From: Microcaldota archaeon
Lineage (GTDB): Archaea > Micrarchaeota > Micrarchaeia > Micrarchaeales > CABMGC01
DNA length: 15,160 bases
Assembly (NCBI GenBank): GCA_028866785.1
Contig: JAGWHN010000020.1
Location: 1 to 15,160, forward strand
Direction: 5' to 3'
The notes beneath the pieces were generated by a model. That model searched no databases. It was not told the origin of the DNA and worked only from the letters and a program-made list of their open reading frames with translations. This document shows positions 6,908 to 13,294 of this stretch, in pieces; position 1 is the first letter of the stretch, and the number at the start of each line of letters is the position of its first letter. Made by a program: the position numbers and the translations under genes.

Positions 6908-8788
6908 ATGCCTATGCGAAGAAGCATGATTGCAGGAGCAGTCGTTGTTGCCCTGCTGCTTTTCGGAGCAGTCTCATACCTCGCGCTTAACAGCGGAGGC
7001 CACTTCTCAGCCAACAAGAGCTCAACCACAATTCCTATCAGAAACAGAAGCACAAACTCAACAACCCTACAGACAACCATCTCGGCGACCACCACAGTAA
7101 CGCAGAGCACAACAGACTCCCAAACTATCGCATCTCTCCACAGCAGCAGCCTTATGGTCCCCTGGACATACCTAAACGGCAACTACACCTACCAGAACCA
7201 GACCTACTGCACATACGGCAACATAAATTTGCATCTTGACCTTTATGCAAACGCGCCGCTTAACGCATCATCTCAGCCAAGACCTATAGTCGTCTTCATC
7301 CACGGAGGGGGTTTGATCATGGGGGATAAGTCTCCAATGGGCTCCGATGCGCCCGTCTTTGCAGACATCTCTGCAGGTCTGATAAGACATGGCTCAATTG
7401 TCGCATCGCTCAACTACCTTCTGGCTCCCGCATACAAGTATCCAAACCAGTCGGATGACGCGCTGTGTGCGATCAGGTTCCTTAGATACTATGCGCCAAG
7501 TTTTGGAGGGGATCCAAACAAGATAGGCGTGTTTGGCGACAGCTCCGGGGGACAGCTGGCAAGCGTCGTCGGGCTCACCAACGGAACAATCGGATGGGAG
7601 AACGAGGAGGGGCTAAAGATTCAGGGGGCAAGCCTGACAAACGCGCAATACCTCAACATCTCAAGTAGGCCCCAGGCGGTCGGCGACTTCTTTGGAAGCA
7701 TCAACAACACATTGCCTCCAGGAATGAGCGCGCAGCAGGCACAGCAGTATAGTCCACAGGGATACCAGAACCTTGTTGACGTCTACAACTTCAACTCCAC
7801 GCTAATGGCTGAGGGCAGTCCCTCCCAATATGTCACTGCCGGAGAGCCTCCATTCATCATCTTCCAGGGAAACAACGACACCCAGGTTCCGCAGTCTGTC
7901 TCCCTTGGGCTCTATAGGAGCCTTAAGGCAAACGGGGACAATGCAACCTTGGTAATAGTGAATAACTCTGGACACAGGTTTGTTCCGACCCCCTCTGGAA
8001 GCCAGTTGCACCCCGGACTTGGACAGATTGCAAACCAGACGCTTAGCTTTTTTGGGCAGGTCTTGGGGTTATCAGCCCTCGGATCAATCAGCACGTCTCA
8101 GGGCTCCGCTGCTGCAAGCTCCTCTCAAACCTCAAGTAGCCAAGCCCCGCTAAACCCTGCAGATTTCATAGTCGCAACTCCGGTAAATCTCACGCAGATC
8201 TCTCAGATAAGCAAGTTCAGAAGCTGCATGGGGCACGATTATAGCGGCTACGACGTGCAAGGATACCAGGAGACGCAGAGGTCGATGAAGCACTACTTCA
8301 TACCGCTTTCGCAGCTTGTCGGTACCACCTCGCAAATAGAGGAGTTTGCGCCTTTCAACGGCACCGTGCAAAGCGTAGTCACAGAGCAAACGCCTGTCGG
8401 CAAGCAGGTGTGGATAGGCTACACCCAAAGCGGCCCTCAGGGCGGATACCCTGTCCCTGGAATTTGGAATGCTGTCTTCTTCCACTTAAATCCACTGCCA
8501 GGTATAACTGCAGGGACGCATGTTAGCGCAGGCGAGCTGATAGGCTATGCGAATCTGACTGCGCCCATACAGGAGTTTGACATTGCCCTTGAAGAGTATA
8601 ACGGCTCTGTAGGCACATACCACCAGGTGTTAGACTCGATATTTAACCACATGTCCGGAGCTGTGCTCGCAAACTTCTCGGCGCACGGAGTGCAAGCATC
8701 CCAGATGGTAATTCCAAAGGCATACAGGGACGCAAACCCCTGCAACTTCAACGTCTTCAACCCAAACGACTCGGTGACCCTCTCATAG
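6908..8788 (+). CDS. Secreted alpha/beta-hydrolase (esterase/lipase-like) fused to a degenerate M23/LytM-like domain
   Basis: This is a 626-aa protein. A signal anchor spans about residues 9-27, followed by a Ser/Thr-rich linker (about 38-75). The hydrolase domain (about 85-385) has oxyanion motif HGGG (132-135), nucleophile Ser212 in GDSSG (210-214), a probable acid Asp324 (GNND) and His356 (SGHRF). This is the hormone-sensitive-lipase/BD-FAE-like pattern, so ester hydrolysis outside the cell is likely. A second Ser/Ala-rich linker (about 394-415) leads to a C-terminal domain (418-626) laid out like M23 peptidases: GHDYSG, then a beta segment with FNGTV, then HLNPLPG, V-x-x-G-x-x-V-x-AGE-x-IGYA. 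Where M23 enzymes carry HLH this protein has EFDIAL, so the metallopeptidase site looks lost and the domain may bind a glycan or cell envelope. Many N-x-S/T sites suggest surface glycosylation. The gene ends in TAG. ATG 6914 is an alternative start. Confidence 0.87.
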   Translation: MPMRRSMIAGAVVVALLLFGAVSYLALNSGGHFSANKSSTTIPIRNRSTNSTTLQTTISATTTVTQSTTDSQTIASLHSSSLMVPWTYLNGNYTYQNQTYCTYGNINLHLDLYANAPLNASSQPRPIVVFIHGGGLIMGDKSPMGSDAPVFADISAGLIRHGSIVASLNYLLAPAYKYPNQSDDALCAIRFLRYYAPSFGGDPNKIGVFGDSSGGQLASVVGLTNGTIGWENEEGLKIQGASLTNAQYLNISSRPQAVGDFFGSINNTLPPGMSAQQAQQYSPQGYQNLVDVYNFNSTLMAEGSPSQYVTAGEPPFIIFQGNNDTQVPQSVSLGLYRSLKANGDNATLVIVNNSGHRFVPTPSGSQLHPGLGQIANQTLSFFGQVLGLSALGSISTSQGSAAASSSQTSSSQAPLNPADFIVATPVNLTQISQISKFRSCMGHDYSGYDVQGYQETQRSMKHYFIPLSQLVGTTSQIEEFAPFNGTVQSVVTEQTPVGKQVWIGYTQSGPQGGYPVPGIWNAVFFHLNPLPGITAGTHVSAGELIGYANLTAPIQEFDIALEEYNGSVGTYHQVLDSIFNHMSGAVLANFSAHGVQASQMVIPKAYRDANPCNFNVFNPNDSVTLS

Positions 8789-8817
8789 TCCCATGGCAGG
8801 CCGCAAAGTGCGGGCAG

Positions 8818-8828
8818 ATATATAAATT
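8818..8828 (+). promoter_or_regulatory. TATA box for the 70-aa membrane protein
   Basis: The sequence ATATATAAATT is centred about 42 bases before the ATG at 8865, predicting a leader of about 15 bases that contains the GAGGAG ribosome-binding site. Confidence 0.6.
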
Positions 8829-8852
8829 TGGCGATTGATATAACAGCAAAAA

Positions 8853-8858
8853 GAGGAG
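8853..8858 (+). promoter_or_regulatory. Shine-Dalgarno sequence deciding the start at 8865
   Basis: GAGGAG lies 6 bases before the ATG at 8865. It favours this ATG over the adjacent in-frame GTG at 8862. Confidence 0.55.
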
Positions 8859-8864
8859 AATGTG

Positions 8865-9077
8865 ATGGCTAAGATAAGGACAAACATCCGCAAAATAGAC
8901 ACGTACCCAAAGCTCATGCTTGCGCTTGTGGGGCTGGAGATGGCTCTAAGCGGCATACTCCTCATAGCCTCCTTTCTGACGGCAAACATCTATTTCAAGG
9001 GAGTCGGTATAGGGCTGATGATCGCCTGGGTCACCGGCGCCCTGGCCTATCTGATTGTAAGGACCAGGTCAAAGTAG
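8865..9077 (+). CDS. Small two-helix membrane protein
   Basis: This 70-aa protein has a basic N-terminal segment (KIRTNIRKIDTYPK) followed by two hydrophobic helices, about residues 18-39 (LALVGLEMALSGILLIASFL) and 45-65 (KGVGIGLMIAWVTGALAYLIV), and a basic end (RTRSK). It therefore probably spans the membrane twice with both ends inside. It has its own TATA box and ribosome-binding site, so it is independent of the hydrolase upstream. It ends in TAG, 47 bases before the convergent end of the minus-strand gene. I recognise no family. Confidence 0.7.
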   Translation: MAKIRTNIRKIDTYPKLMLALVGLEMALSGILLIASFLTANIYFKGVGIGLMIAWVTGALAYLIVRTRSK

Positions 9078-9124
9078 AGGCGCCTGCGCCCTGAGAAAAT
9101 AAGGCCTGGGCTTTGGCGAGAGGC

Positions 9125-9949
9125 TTAGTCCGGTCCCCCGACTTTTTTTGTGCTAAGCTCGATGGTCTCCCTGTCTCGTATTATCCTCTTTATCTTCTCC
9201 TTGTCCCCCAACTCCGACTCAAGGCGGTCGTACCTAAATGAGTTGAGGATCCTTGAGAACAGCGCCATCATCGGGACAGGTGATTCGCCCTCTATCCTAA
9301 GCAGCTGCATGTAGTTTATCGCATGGAGCATATGCTCCGCAGCGGTAATTCCCTGGTTGAAGCTGGGCTTGTTCATCTCCCTTAGCAGATCTAGCGTGGC
9401 CTTTGGGTTAGACATCCCCGTTATGCTTGCTATCGAGCTGACCGTGCCAAGCACCGCGCTTGCAAGCTGCTCCTCCTGGGAGTGGGTGTCCTCTCCAAGG
9501 CTGCTTCGTCCTTTCGGCTCCAAAAATCTTGCAAACGTAATGAAGTGCTTTGAAGAGAAGACCTCAAGGAGCTCAGAATAAATAGCCAGGTAATCCTCCG
9601 ATCCCTCGTATGTCCCAAGGTCCTCTATTTCCTCCCTCAGCTGCAGGCAGACCCTGAAGGAGTGCTGCTTTATCAGCAACTTCAGGGCATCATTAAGCTC
9701 GATTGCCCTTTCGGTTCCCGCCACGCCTTCGGCCGTCAAGACAAGTTCCGAGAGAAGCTCTGCGAACCTGCCAGTGGGCAATCCCCCCTCCATGGAGCCG
9801 AAACCGTAGTTGGTCATGGTCGGAATCGGGCGAAGGTAGTTCTCCTTCAAAGCCGATTTCAGGGAGTCAAACTCCTTTTCGAGCTTTGGGGTCATCCTAA
9901 TCATTTTAGTATCTACAGAATCATTTGCAATTTTCCTTGTTTTCTCCAT
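9125..9949 (-). CDS. Helical protein downstream of ATPase-3, function unknown
   Basis: This is a 274-aa soluble, mostly helical, charged protein without a recognised motif. I chose the ATG at 9949 (MEKTRKIAND) because a TATA-like box on the minus strand at about 9968-9978 would make this message leaderless; reading the frame back to 10030 adds 27 residues but would put that box inside the gene. It follows ATPase-3 on the same strand, 107 bases after its stop, so it can be expressed from its own promoter as well as by read-through. Its place beside ATPase-3 parallels that of the 200-aa helical protein beside ATPase-2. A faint similarity around LASAVLGTVSSIAS is too weak to call. It is probably an accessory protein of the ATPase. 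Confidence 0.7.
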   Translation of the reverse strand: MEKTRKIANDSVDTKMIRMTPKLEKEFDSLKSALKENYLRPIPTMTNYGFGSMEGGLPTGRFAELLSELVLTAEGVAGTERAIELNDALKLLIKQHSFRVCLQLREEIEDLGTYEGSEDYLAIYSELLEVFSSKHFITFARFLEPKGRSSLGEDTHSQEEQLASAVLGTVSSIASITGMSNPKATLDLLREMNKPSFNQGITAAEHMLHAINYMQLLRIEGESPVPMMALFSRILNSFRYDRLESELGDKEKIKRIIRDRETIELSTKKVGGPD

Positions 9950-9967
9950 GATCAGTTTACCCAACCC

Positions 9968-9978
9968 TGTTTTAAAAA
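9968..9978 (-). promoter_or_regulatory. TATA-like box for the 274-aa protein
   Basis: The minus strand reads TTTTTAAAACA here, centred 24-25 bases before the ATG at 9949. It overlaps the end of the possible micro-ORF at 9972-10052. Confidence 0.5.
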
Positions 9979-10052
9979 TCTGATTCAATGAGCGTTTGGA
10001 GCTCTCCGAGGTTTTCGATAAGTGCCGCAAGCCTCGCCCGCAAATCCTGCAT
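9972..10052 (-). CDS. Possible 26-aa micro-ORF, leucine-zipper-like peptide
   Basis: An ATG at 10052 lies 3 bases after the TGA of ATPase-3 and opens a 26-codon frame closed by TAA at 9972-9974. The peptide (MQDLRARLAALIENL, then GELQTLIESDF) is strongly amphipathic with leucine/isoleucine at heptad-like spacing, as expected for a short coiled coil. The purine-rich end of ATPase-3 (AGAGGGAGTGAGGG) could serve as ribosome-binding site for coupled translation. The reading frame may be accidental at this length, but the tight coupling and coiled-coil pattern are in its favour. Confidence 0.35.
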   Translation of the reverse strand: MQDLRARLAALIENLGELQTLIESDF

Positions 10053-10055
10053 CCC

Positions 10056-11360
10056 TCACTCCCTCTTCGGCATGAACCGCTCTATTCCCCTGAGCTCCCT
10101 CTTAAGAGGCGCAAGAGGGTCCGGATTATCATACTTCATCTGAGTCCAATTTGGCAGATGGAGATCAGCTGGATCCCCTATCTCCTTTAGCATTGTTTCT
10201 AACTTGAGCCTGGCAAAGAGCGCCCTTAGGTCTGCCACTGGGTCCCCGGATTGCGCCACTCCGAAGGCATCCGCCAGCGTCCTTGCGTTGAGCACGCCCT
10301 CGGTCGCATAGATCGCATTCACAAGCACGCGCAGGTTGCTTGTCGAGAGATAGAGAAGCTCCAGGGTTCTGCCATCTATCTCCGCCTTGAACACCTCCTG
10401 ATAGAAATCCGCAACCTCCACGTAGTCCTCTAGTGTTATGGGCGTTGCCTCAAACCGCCTCTCCGGTGCCTCGATCTGCCTTGCAAGCGAAACAAACTCC
10501 TTTCCCAGGTCCCTGTAACCGGAGAGCGGCTCGTTTGAGACCACAAATGTGAGTGCGGAGGAGTTTGAGATCGCCTCCCTCAGATATCCCACTGCGGTCT
10601 CGATCTGCACCTTGCCGCTTCGCACGTAATCGAGCAGGTAGTGGAAGTCATCAAAAACATTTAGCTTTAGGCCGTGGGCCCCGGGTATCTCAAGGCTTGT
10701 CTCGACCCCCTGCTTGAAGGAGTGATAGGAGACGCCCATTCCGAAGGTGCCGCAGGCGATGTTTAGTATGTCGAATGTCTTTCCGTACCCTTTTGGGCCA
10801 ATTATCGAGTAGACGTTCTCGCGCTCGAACTCGTCCGAGAAGTACCTGCCTAGGCCCCCGGATGCCCTAAGCTCCTTGTGCTTTCGTGCAATCATTGACT
10901 CAGTGTATGGGGCATAGTGATCATGGGGCTTCCTGTTCTGTCCGGTCATGAAGTTTAGGGCGCTTATTATCGAGTTAACAAGAGGGGTTGGAGGAAGCAA
11001 TGCCTGCGAGATCGTCTTCGCATCCAGCAGCTCCGAGTGCAGCGAGATCCCGGACCTGAACATCGTCTTTTCTATCACCTCGGCCTCAAGTATTTGCCTT
11101 AGCCCCATCGGTGTCACTTTCGACTCATAGTTTGCATCCTTTTGGAACACCTCCAAAAGCCCCCTGCCAGTCAGTTCGGTCTTCTGCTCCTCAGTGAGAT
11201 TCGCTCGGTGCGAGACGTTAAGCAGCGTCTGCATCTGCTTTGGGAACTTTGCGAACCTAAGCATCACCTCCGCAGTCTCGGGGTCCTTGAAGGCCTTGTC
11301 CACCACCCTCTGGTCATATCCGCTCAGGTCCCTAAAACCCTGCCTTGTGACTGTTGCCAT
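10056..11360 (-). CDS. AAA+-like ATPase, paralogue of ATPase-2 (ATPase-3)
   Basis: This 434-aa protein has an N-terminal signature at residues 9-36 (FRDL, QR, AF, DPET, RF) identical at 16 of 28 positions to ATPase-2. Walker A is GPKGYGKT (188-195), Walker B LNVFDDF (233-239), sensor-1-like strand FVVSNEPL (272-279), and sensor-2-like helix SNLRVLV (341-347). Shared with ATPase-2 are also YHxFKxGVE after the P-loop, DDFHY, and a GYL block. The part between signature and P-loop is about 180 residues shorter than in ATPase-2. The frame is open to an ATG at 11447, but I place the start at 11360 (MATVTRQGF), because it aligns with ATPase-2's MAISRDDF and a TATA-like box lies about 32 bases upstream; ATG 11369 is an alternative. 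The gene ends in TGA just before a micro-ORF and the 274-aa gene. Function is unknown. Confidence 0.87.
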   Translation of the reverse strand: MATVTRQGFRDLSGYDQRVVDKAFKDPETAEVMLRFAKFPKQMQTLLNVSHRANLTEEQKTELTGRGLLEVFQKDANYESKVTPMGLRQILEAEVIEKTMFRSGISLHSELLDAKTISQALLPPTPLVNSIISALNFMTGQNRKPHDHYAPYTESMIARKHKELRASGGLGRYFSDEFERENVYSIIGPKGYGKTFDILNIACGTFGMGVSYHSFKQGVETSLEIPGAHGLKLNVFDDFHYLLDYVRSGKVQIETAVGYLREAISNSSALTFVVSNEPLSGYRDLGKEFVSLARQIEAPERRFEATPITLEDYVEVADFYQEVFKAEIDGRTLELLYLSTSNLRVLVNAIYATEGVLNARTLADAFGVAQSGDPVADLRALFARLKLETMLKEIGDPADLHLPNWTQMKYDNPDPLAPLKRELRGIERFMPKRE

Positions 11361-11387
11361 GATATTCATTTTGAATCGCGTTTCCGA

Positions 11388-11397
11388 GTTTATAAAG
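11388..11397 (-). promoter_or_regulatory. TATA-like box for ATPase-3
   Basis: The minus strand reads CTTTATAAAC, centred about 32 bases before the ATG at 11360 and 23 before the ATG at 11369. It lies inside the open frame extending to 11447 and argues against that longer start. Confidence 0.55.
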
Positions 11398-11448
11398 ATG
11401 ATTATATGTACGTTTTTAAGGGCGGCCAACTGACGAAATGGATCCAAG

Positions 11449-11456
11449 TCTTAAAG
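11449..11456 (+). promoter_or_regulatory. TATA-like box for the 102-aa protein
   Basis: TCTTAAAG is centred about 32 bases before the ATG at 11485, consistent with a message having a very short leader. It is a moderate match only. Confidence 0.4.
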
Positions 11457-11484
11457 CCCTTTGTAGCCGATTATTCCTGACTAC

Positions 11485-11793
11485 ATGTCCGAAAATTCAA
11501 TACGTGCGATGGCCGCAGATCTCAAGGATCAGATAGGCGCGGTCCGCTATCTCAGGGATTTTCTTGACGGAAAGGTTTCCGTATGGGCAGGCGAGGCTGT
11601 CCGCGACGACTCCCTGAAAGTGCTCATACGCAAGGAGCTCGCATCCGCCTTGAGGAAAGAGGTGCCTGCGGGGCTTCCCGAGATGAAGATTCCCCCTGGC
11701 AAAATTACGGTGGTCTCGCCCACGTTTCTTGGGCTTGCGGTCGCCAAATACATGGACGATATGAAGTGGCTGCTCAGAAATTACGCTGAGTGA
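11485..11793 (+). CDS. Small protein of unknown function, divergent from ATPase-3
   Basis: This is a 102-aa predicted soluble protein: a helical first half (MSENSIRAMAADLKDQIGAV), then a Lys/Arg/Glu-rich helix, and a more hydrophobic C-terminal half (ITVVSPTFLGLAVAKYMDDM). It has no membrane helix of normal length and no motif I recognise. Its ATG is 125 bases from the ATPase-3 start on the opposite strand, so the two could be co-regulated from the shared spacer. Its TGA is followed at once, in the same frame, by the remnant of a second esterase C-terminal domain. The gene's end may therefore have been reshaped by the event that left that remnant. Confidence 0.6.
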   Translation: MSENSIRAMAADLKDQIGAVRYLRDFLDGKVSVWAGEAVRDDSLKVLIRKELASALRKEVPAGLPEMKIPPGKITVVSPTFLGLAVAKYMDDMKWLLRNYAE

Positions 11794-11802
11794 GTGGTGA
11801 AA

Positions 11803-11973
11803 GGATACGCAAACCTCACCTCCCCAATACAGGAGTTTGACATTGCACTCACGGAGTACAACGGTTCGGCAGGGGTTTGCCACCAGGCGCTTGATTCCAT
11901 ATTCAACCATATGTCAGGTCCTGTGCTTGCGAACTTCTCTGCGCATGGAGTGGCTGCTCGAAGAGATGGGTAA
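11803..11973 (+). pseudogene. Remnant of a second copy of the hydrolase's M23/LytM-like C-terminal domain
   Basis: Translation from 11803 gives GYANLTSPIQEFDIAL, then EYNGSAG, then LDSIFNHMSGPVLANFSAHG. This matches residues 545-597 of the secreted hydrolase (6908-8788) at about 44 of 53 positions. Differences at the DNA level fall mostly at third codon positions, so the copy diverged while still coding. It has no start of its own apart from GTG codons just after the preceding TGA, and it lacks the upstream hydrolase and the rest of the domain. Near its end one extra G relative to AGATGGTAA of the intact gene puts a TAA in frame at 11971-11973. I read it as the decayed piece of a paralogous gene, left beside the 102-aa gene by deletion or recombination. 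The left boundary is uncertain by about 15 bases. Confidence 0.82.
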
Positions 11974-11992
11974 GTGCACAGAATTAACACGA

Positions 11993-12334
11993 TCAGTACT
12001 TAAAGCGCCTCTCGTACTCACCGTGCGGAAGCCACTCAAGGAGTATGGTCACAATGTCTATCTCGCTGCCAGAGAGCGAGTACATCAGCCTCCATGCGCC
12101 AGGAAGATTGTACTTCCAGAGGTTGTTTATCCCGTATTTTTGGATGTAGATTTTAGGTATCAGCTTTTTTGGGATATGGATTCCGCAAAGAGGGTCCTTT
12201 TTGAGGTTCTCGATTGCCTGGTTTAGGAATTTGTAGAGCGTCTTGTCATCCTCCTTTAAGCTTTCAAACGCCTTCTTCAGCTTTTCGTCAGCGAACGTGA
12301 CGTATACAGGCCTATTGCCCCTCATCCTACTCAC
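11993..12334 (-). CDS. RelE/ParE-family toxin (archaeal type)
   Basis: This 113-aa protein has an N-terminal helical half (DEKLKKAFESLKEDDKTLYKFL) followed by the beta-sheet core typical of archaeal RelE-like toxins: NNLWKYNLPGAWRLMYSL and EIDIVTILLEWLPHGEYERRF. This family usually cleaves mRNA at the ribosome; the basic and aromatic residues expected are present (W, R, Y in the core, Y-x-x-RF at the end), but which are catalytic cannot be read directly. The GTG start at 12334 overlaps the TGA of the upstream winged-helix gene (GTGA, 4 bases), the usual coupling in toxin-antitoxin operons; ATG 12325 is an alternative. No disabling change is seen. Confidence 0.85.
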   Translation of the reverse strand: MSRMRGNRPVYVTFADEKLKKAFESLKEDDKTLYKFLNQAIENLKKDPLCGIHIPKKLIPKIYIQKYGINNLWKYNLPGAWRLMYSLSGSEIDIVTILLEWLPHGEYERRFKY

Positions 12335-12591
12335 TTTATTACAAGATTCGATTTCCTATACCTTGATGCGACCGAGGGATTCCATATCCAGATCACCGCC
12401 CCCTCCTTTATTGCGACCTTCCCGGACTCCTCAAGGTACTTAATTATCAGCATGAACGTCTGGTACATCATCTTCTTTGGGAGGGCAAGCCAAAGGCTCC
12501 TCTTCGACTTGAATTCGCCCTCCTTTTTGAGCATGTCCTCAACCATCAGCACAGTGTCGAGCCTTGGGTAGTGCAGCTGTTCTCTTTCCAT
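12331..12591 (-). CDS. Winged-helix antitoxin of the RelE-type toxin
   Basis: This is an 86-aa protein. A winged-helix layout is visible: helix RLDTVLMVEDMLKKEG, helix SKRSLWLALPKKMMYQTFML, helix IIKYLEESGKVAI, wing EGAVIWIWNP. Small archaeal proteins of this type commonly precede RelE-like toxins and act as DNA-binding antitoxins. The ATG at 12591 is chosen because an AT-rich TATA box at 12612-12621 lies about 26 bases upstream; ATG 12609 and a frame open to 12726 exist but would run through the promoter. The toxin start overlaps its stop. Self-repression is likely, as an inverted repeat brackets the TATA box. Confidence 0.78.
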   Translation of the reverse strand: MEREQLHYPRLDTVLMVEDMLKKEGEFKSKRSLWLALPKKMMYQTFMLIIKYLEESGKVAIKEGAVIWIWNPSVASRYRKSNLVIK

Positions 12592-12633
12592 AGTAGTATA
12601 TAAGTCCATATAATATATAATCCTATCTACTAT
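12590..12633. promoter_or_regulatory. Promoter/operator of the toxin-antitoxin operon
   Basis: ATAGTAG (12590-12596) and CTACTAT (12627-12633) form a 7-bp inverted repeat on either side of a TATA box (minus strand, about 12612-12621) that fits a leaderless start at 12591. Binding of the winged-helix protein here would block transcription. The repeat is seen; its role is inferred. Confidence 0.5.
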
Positions 12634-12679
12634 ATCCGTTTCTAGGCCCGAAACCTGTCCAAATGTTTGGCTGATTGTA

Positions 12680-12720
12680 CAAATAAAAACCTGCCGAAAA
12701 AAAGTTTGTTTTTTTATTTG
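12680..12720. repeat. AT-rich nested inverted repeat
   Basis: CAAATAAAAA (12680-12689) is the exact reverse complement of TTTTTATTTG (12711-12720). Inside lies a run of seven A (12697-12703) facing a run of seven T (12709-12715). It sits between the divergent toxin-antitoxin operon and tspO, so it is not downstream of either. It may be a remnant terminator or a DNA-bending element; no function is established. Confidence 0.4.
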
Positions 12721-12735
12721 GCACATTGAATACGA

Positions 12736-12743
12736 ATATTAAG
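12736..12743 (+). promoter_or_regulatory. TATA-like box for tspO
   Basis: ATATTAAG is centred about 26 bases before the ATG at 12765, which fits a leaderless message. Confidence 0.5.
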
Positions 12744-12764
12744 CCTCCCTTCCAATCCTAGACC

Positions 12765-13241
12765 ATGAAGATCAAAAGCCCAATTACGCTCATCGCATCT
12801 ATTGTCATCTGCGAGCTTGCGGGGGTGGCGGGCTCCGCATTCACCATCGGCGCAATACCCACATGGTACGCCGCGCTTGCAAAGCCCGCCTTCAACCCGC
12901 CCGGATGGCTCTTTGGCCCCGTGTGGACGATCCTCTATCTGCTCATGGGGGTCGCGATCTACCTTGTCTACGAGAAGGGGATAGCAAGCAGATAGGGCAA
13001 ACTTGCAATATTTGCCTTTGTAATCCAGCTGGCGCTCAACGTGCTGTGGTCGATTGTCTTCTTCGGGATGCACTCGCTGCTTGGAGGGATGGCAGTGATA
13101 GTAGCCCTGTGGATTGCGATAGCCGCGACAATGGCATTCTTCCTTAGGATAAGCAGAAGGGCAACGTATCTGATGGCGCCATACATCCTTTGGGTGAGCT
13201 TTGCGATGGTGCTGAATTATGCGGTGCTGGCGCTGAACTGA
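12765..13241 (+). pseudogene. tspO: TspO/MBR-family membrane protein interrupted by an in-frame amber codon
   Basis: Read through codon 77 (TAG, 12993-12995), the frame encodes 158 residues, the usual TspO length, with five hydrophobic helices. Before the stop are WYAALAKPAFNPPGW, FGPVWTILYLLMG and a helix; after it come QLALNVLWSIVFF, a fourth helix and APYILWVSFAMVLNYAVLALN, all classic TspO blocks. TspO proteins are outer- or cell-membrane proteins that bind porphyrins and related ligands. The TAG falls in the loop between the second and third helices and is one base from CAG, AAG or GAG. No other damage is visible, so it is either a very recent nonsense mutation, a sequence error, or a site of read-through. 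TAG is used as an ordinary stop by at least five genes here, so genome-wide recoding is unlikely. A TATA-like box lies about 26 bases upstream. Confidence 0.88.
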
Positions 13242-13265
13242 TGGTAAGGGACTGAAACGGCTCGG

Positions 13266-13273
13266 TTTTTATA
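13266..13273 (+). promoter_or_regulatory. TATA-like box for the VOC-family gene
   Basis: TTTTTATA is centred about 26 bases before the ATG at 13295, giving a leaderless message. The T run could also help end transcription of tspO. Confidence 0.55.
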
Positions 13274-13294
13274 ATCTAGTTTTGAATTATAATC

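Noticed and set aside
12993..12995. TAG in tspO as a pyrrolysine codon
   Set aside because: TAG is the normal end of the genes finishing at 3289, 6279, 8788, 9077 and 14266, so it is common as a stop here, and no Pyl genes are seen. Occasional read-through is not excluded.
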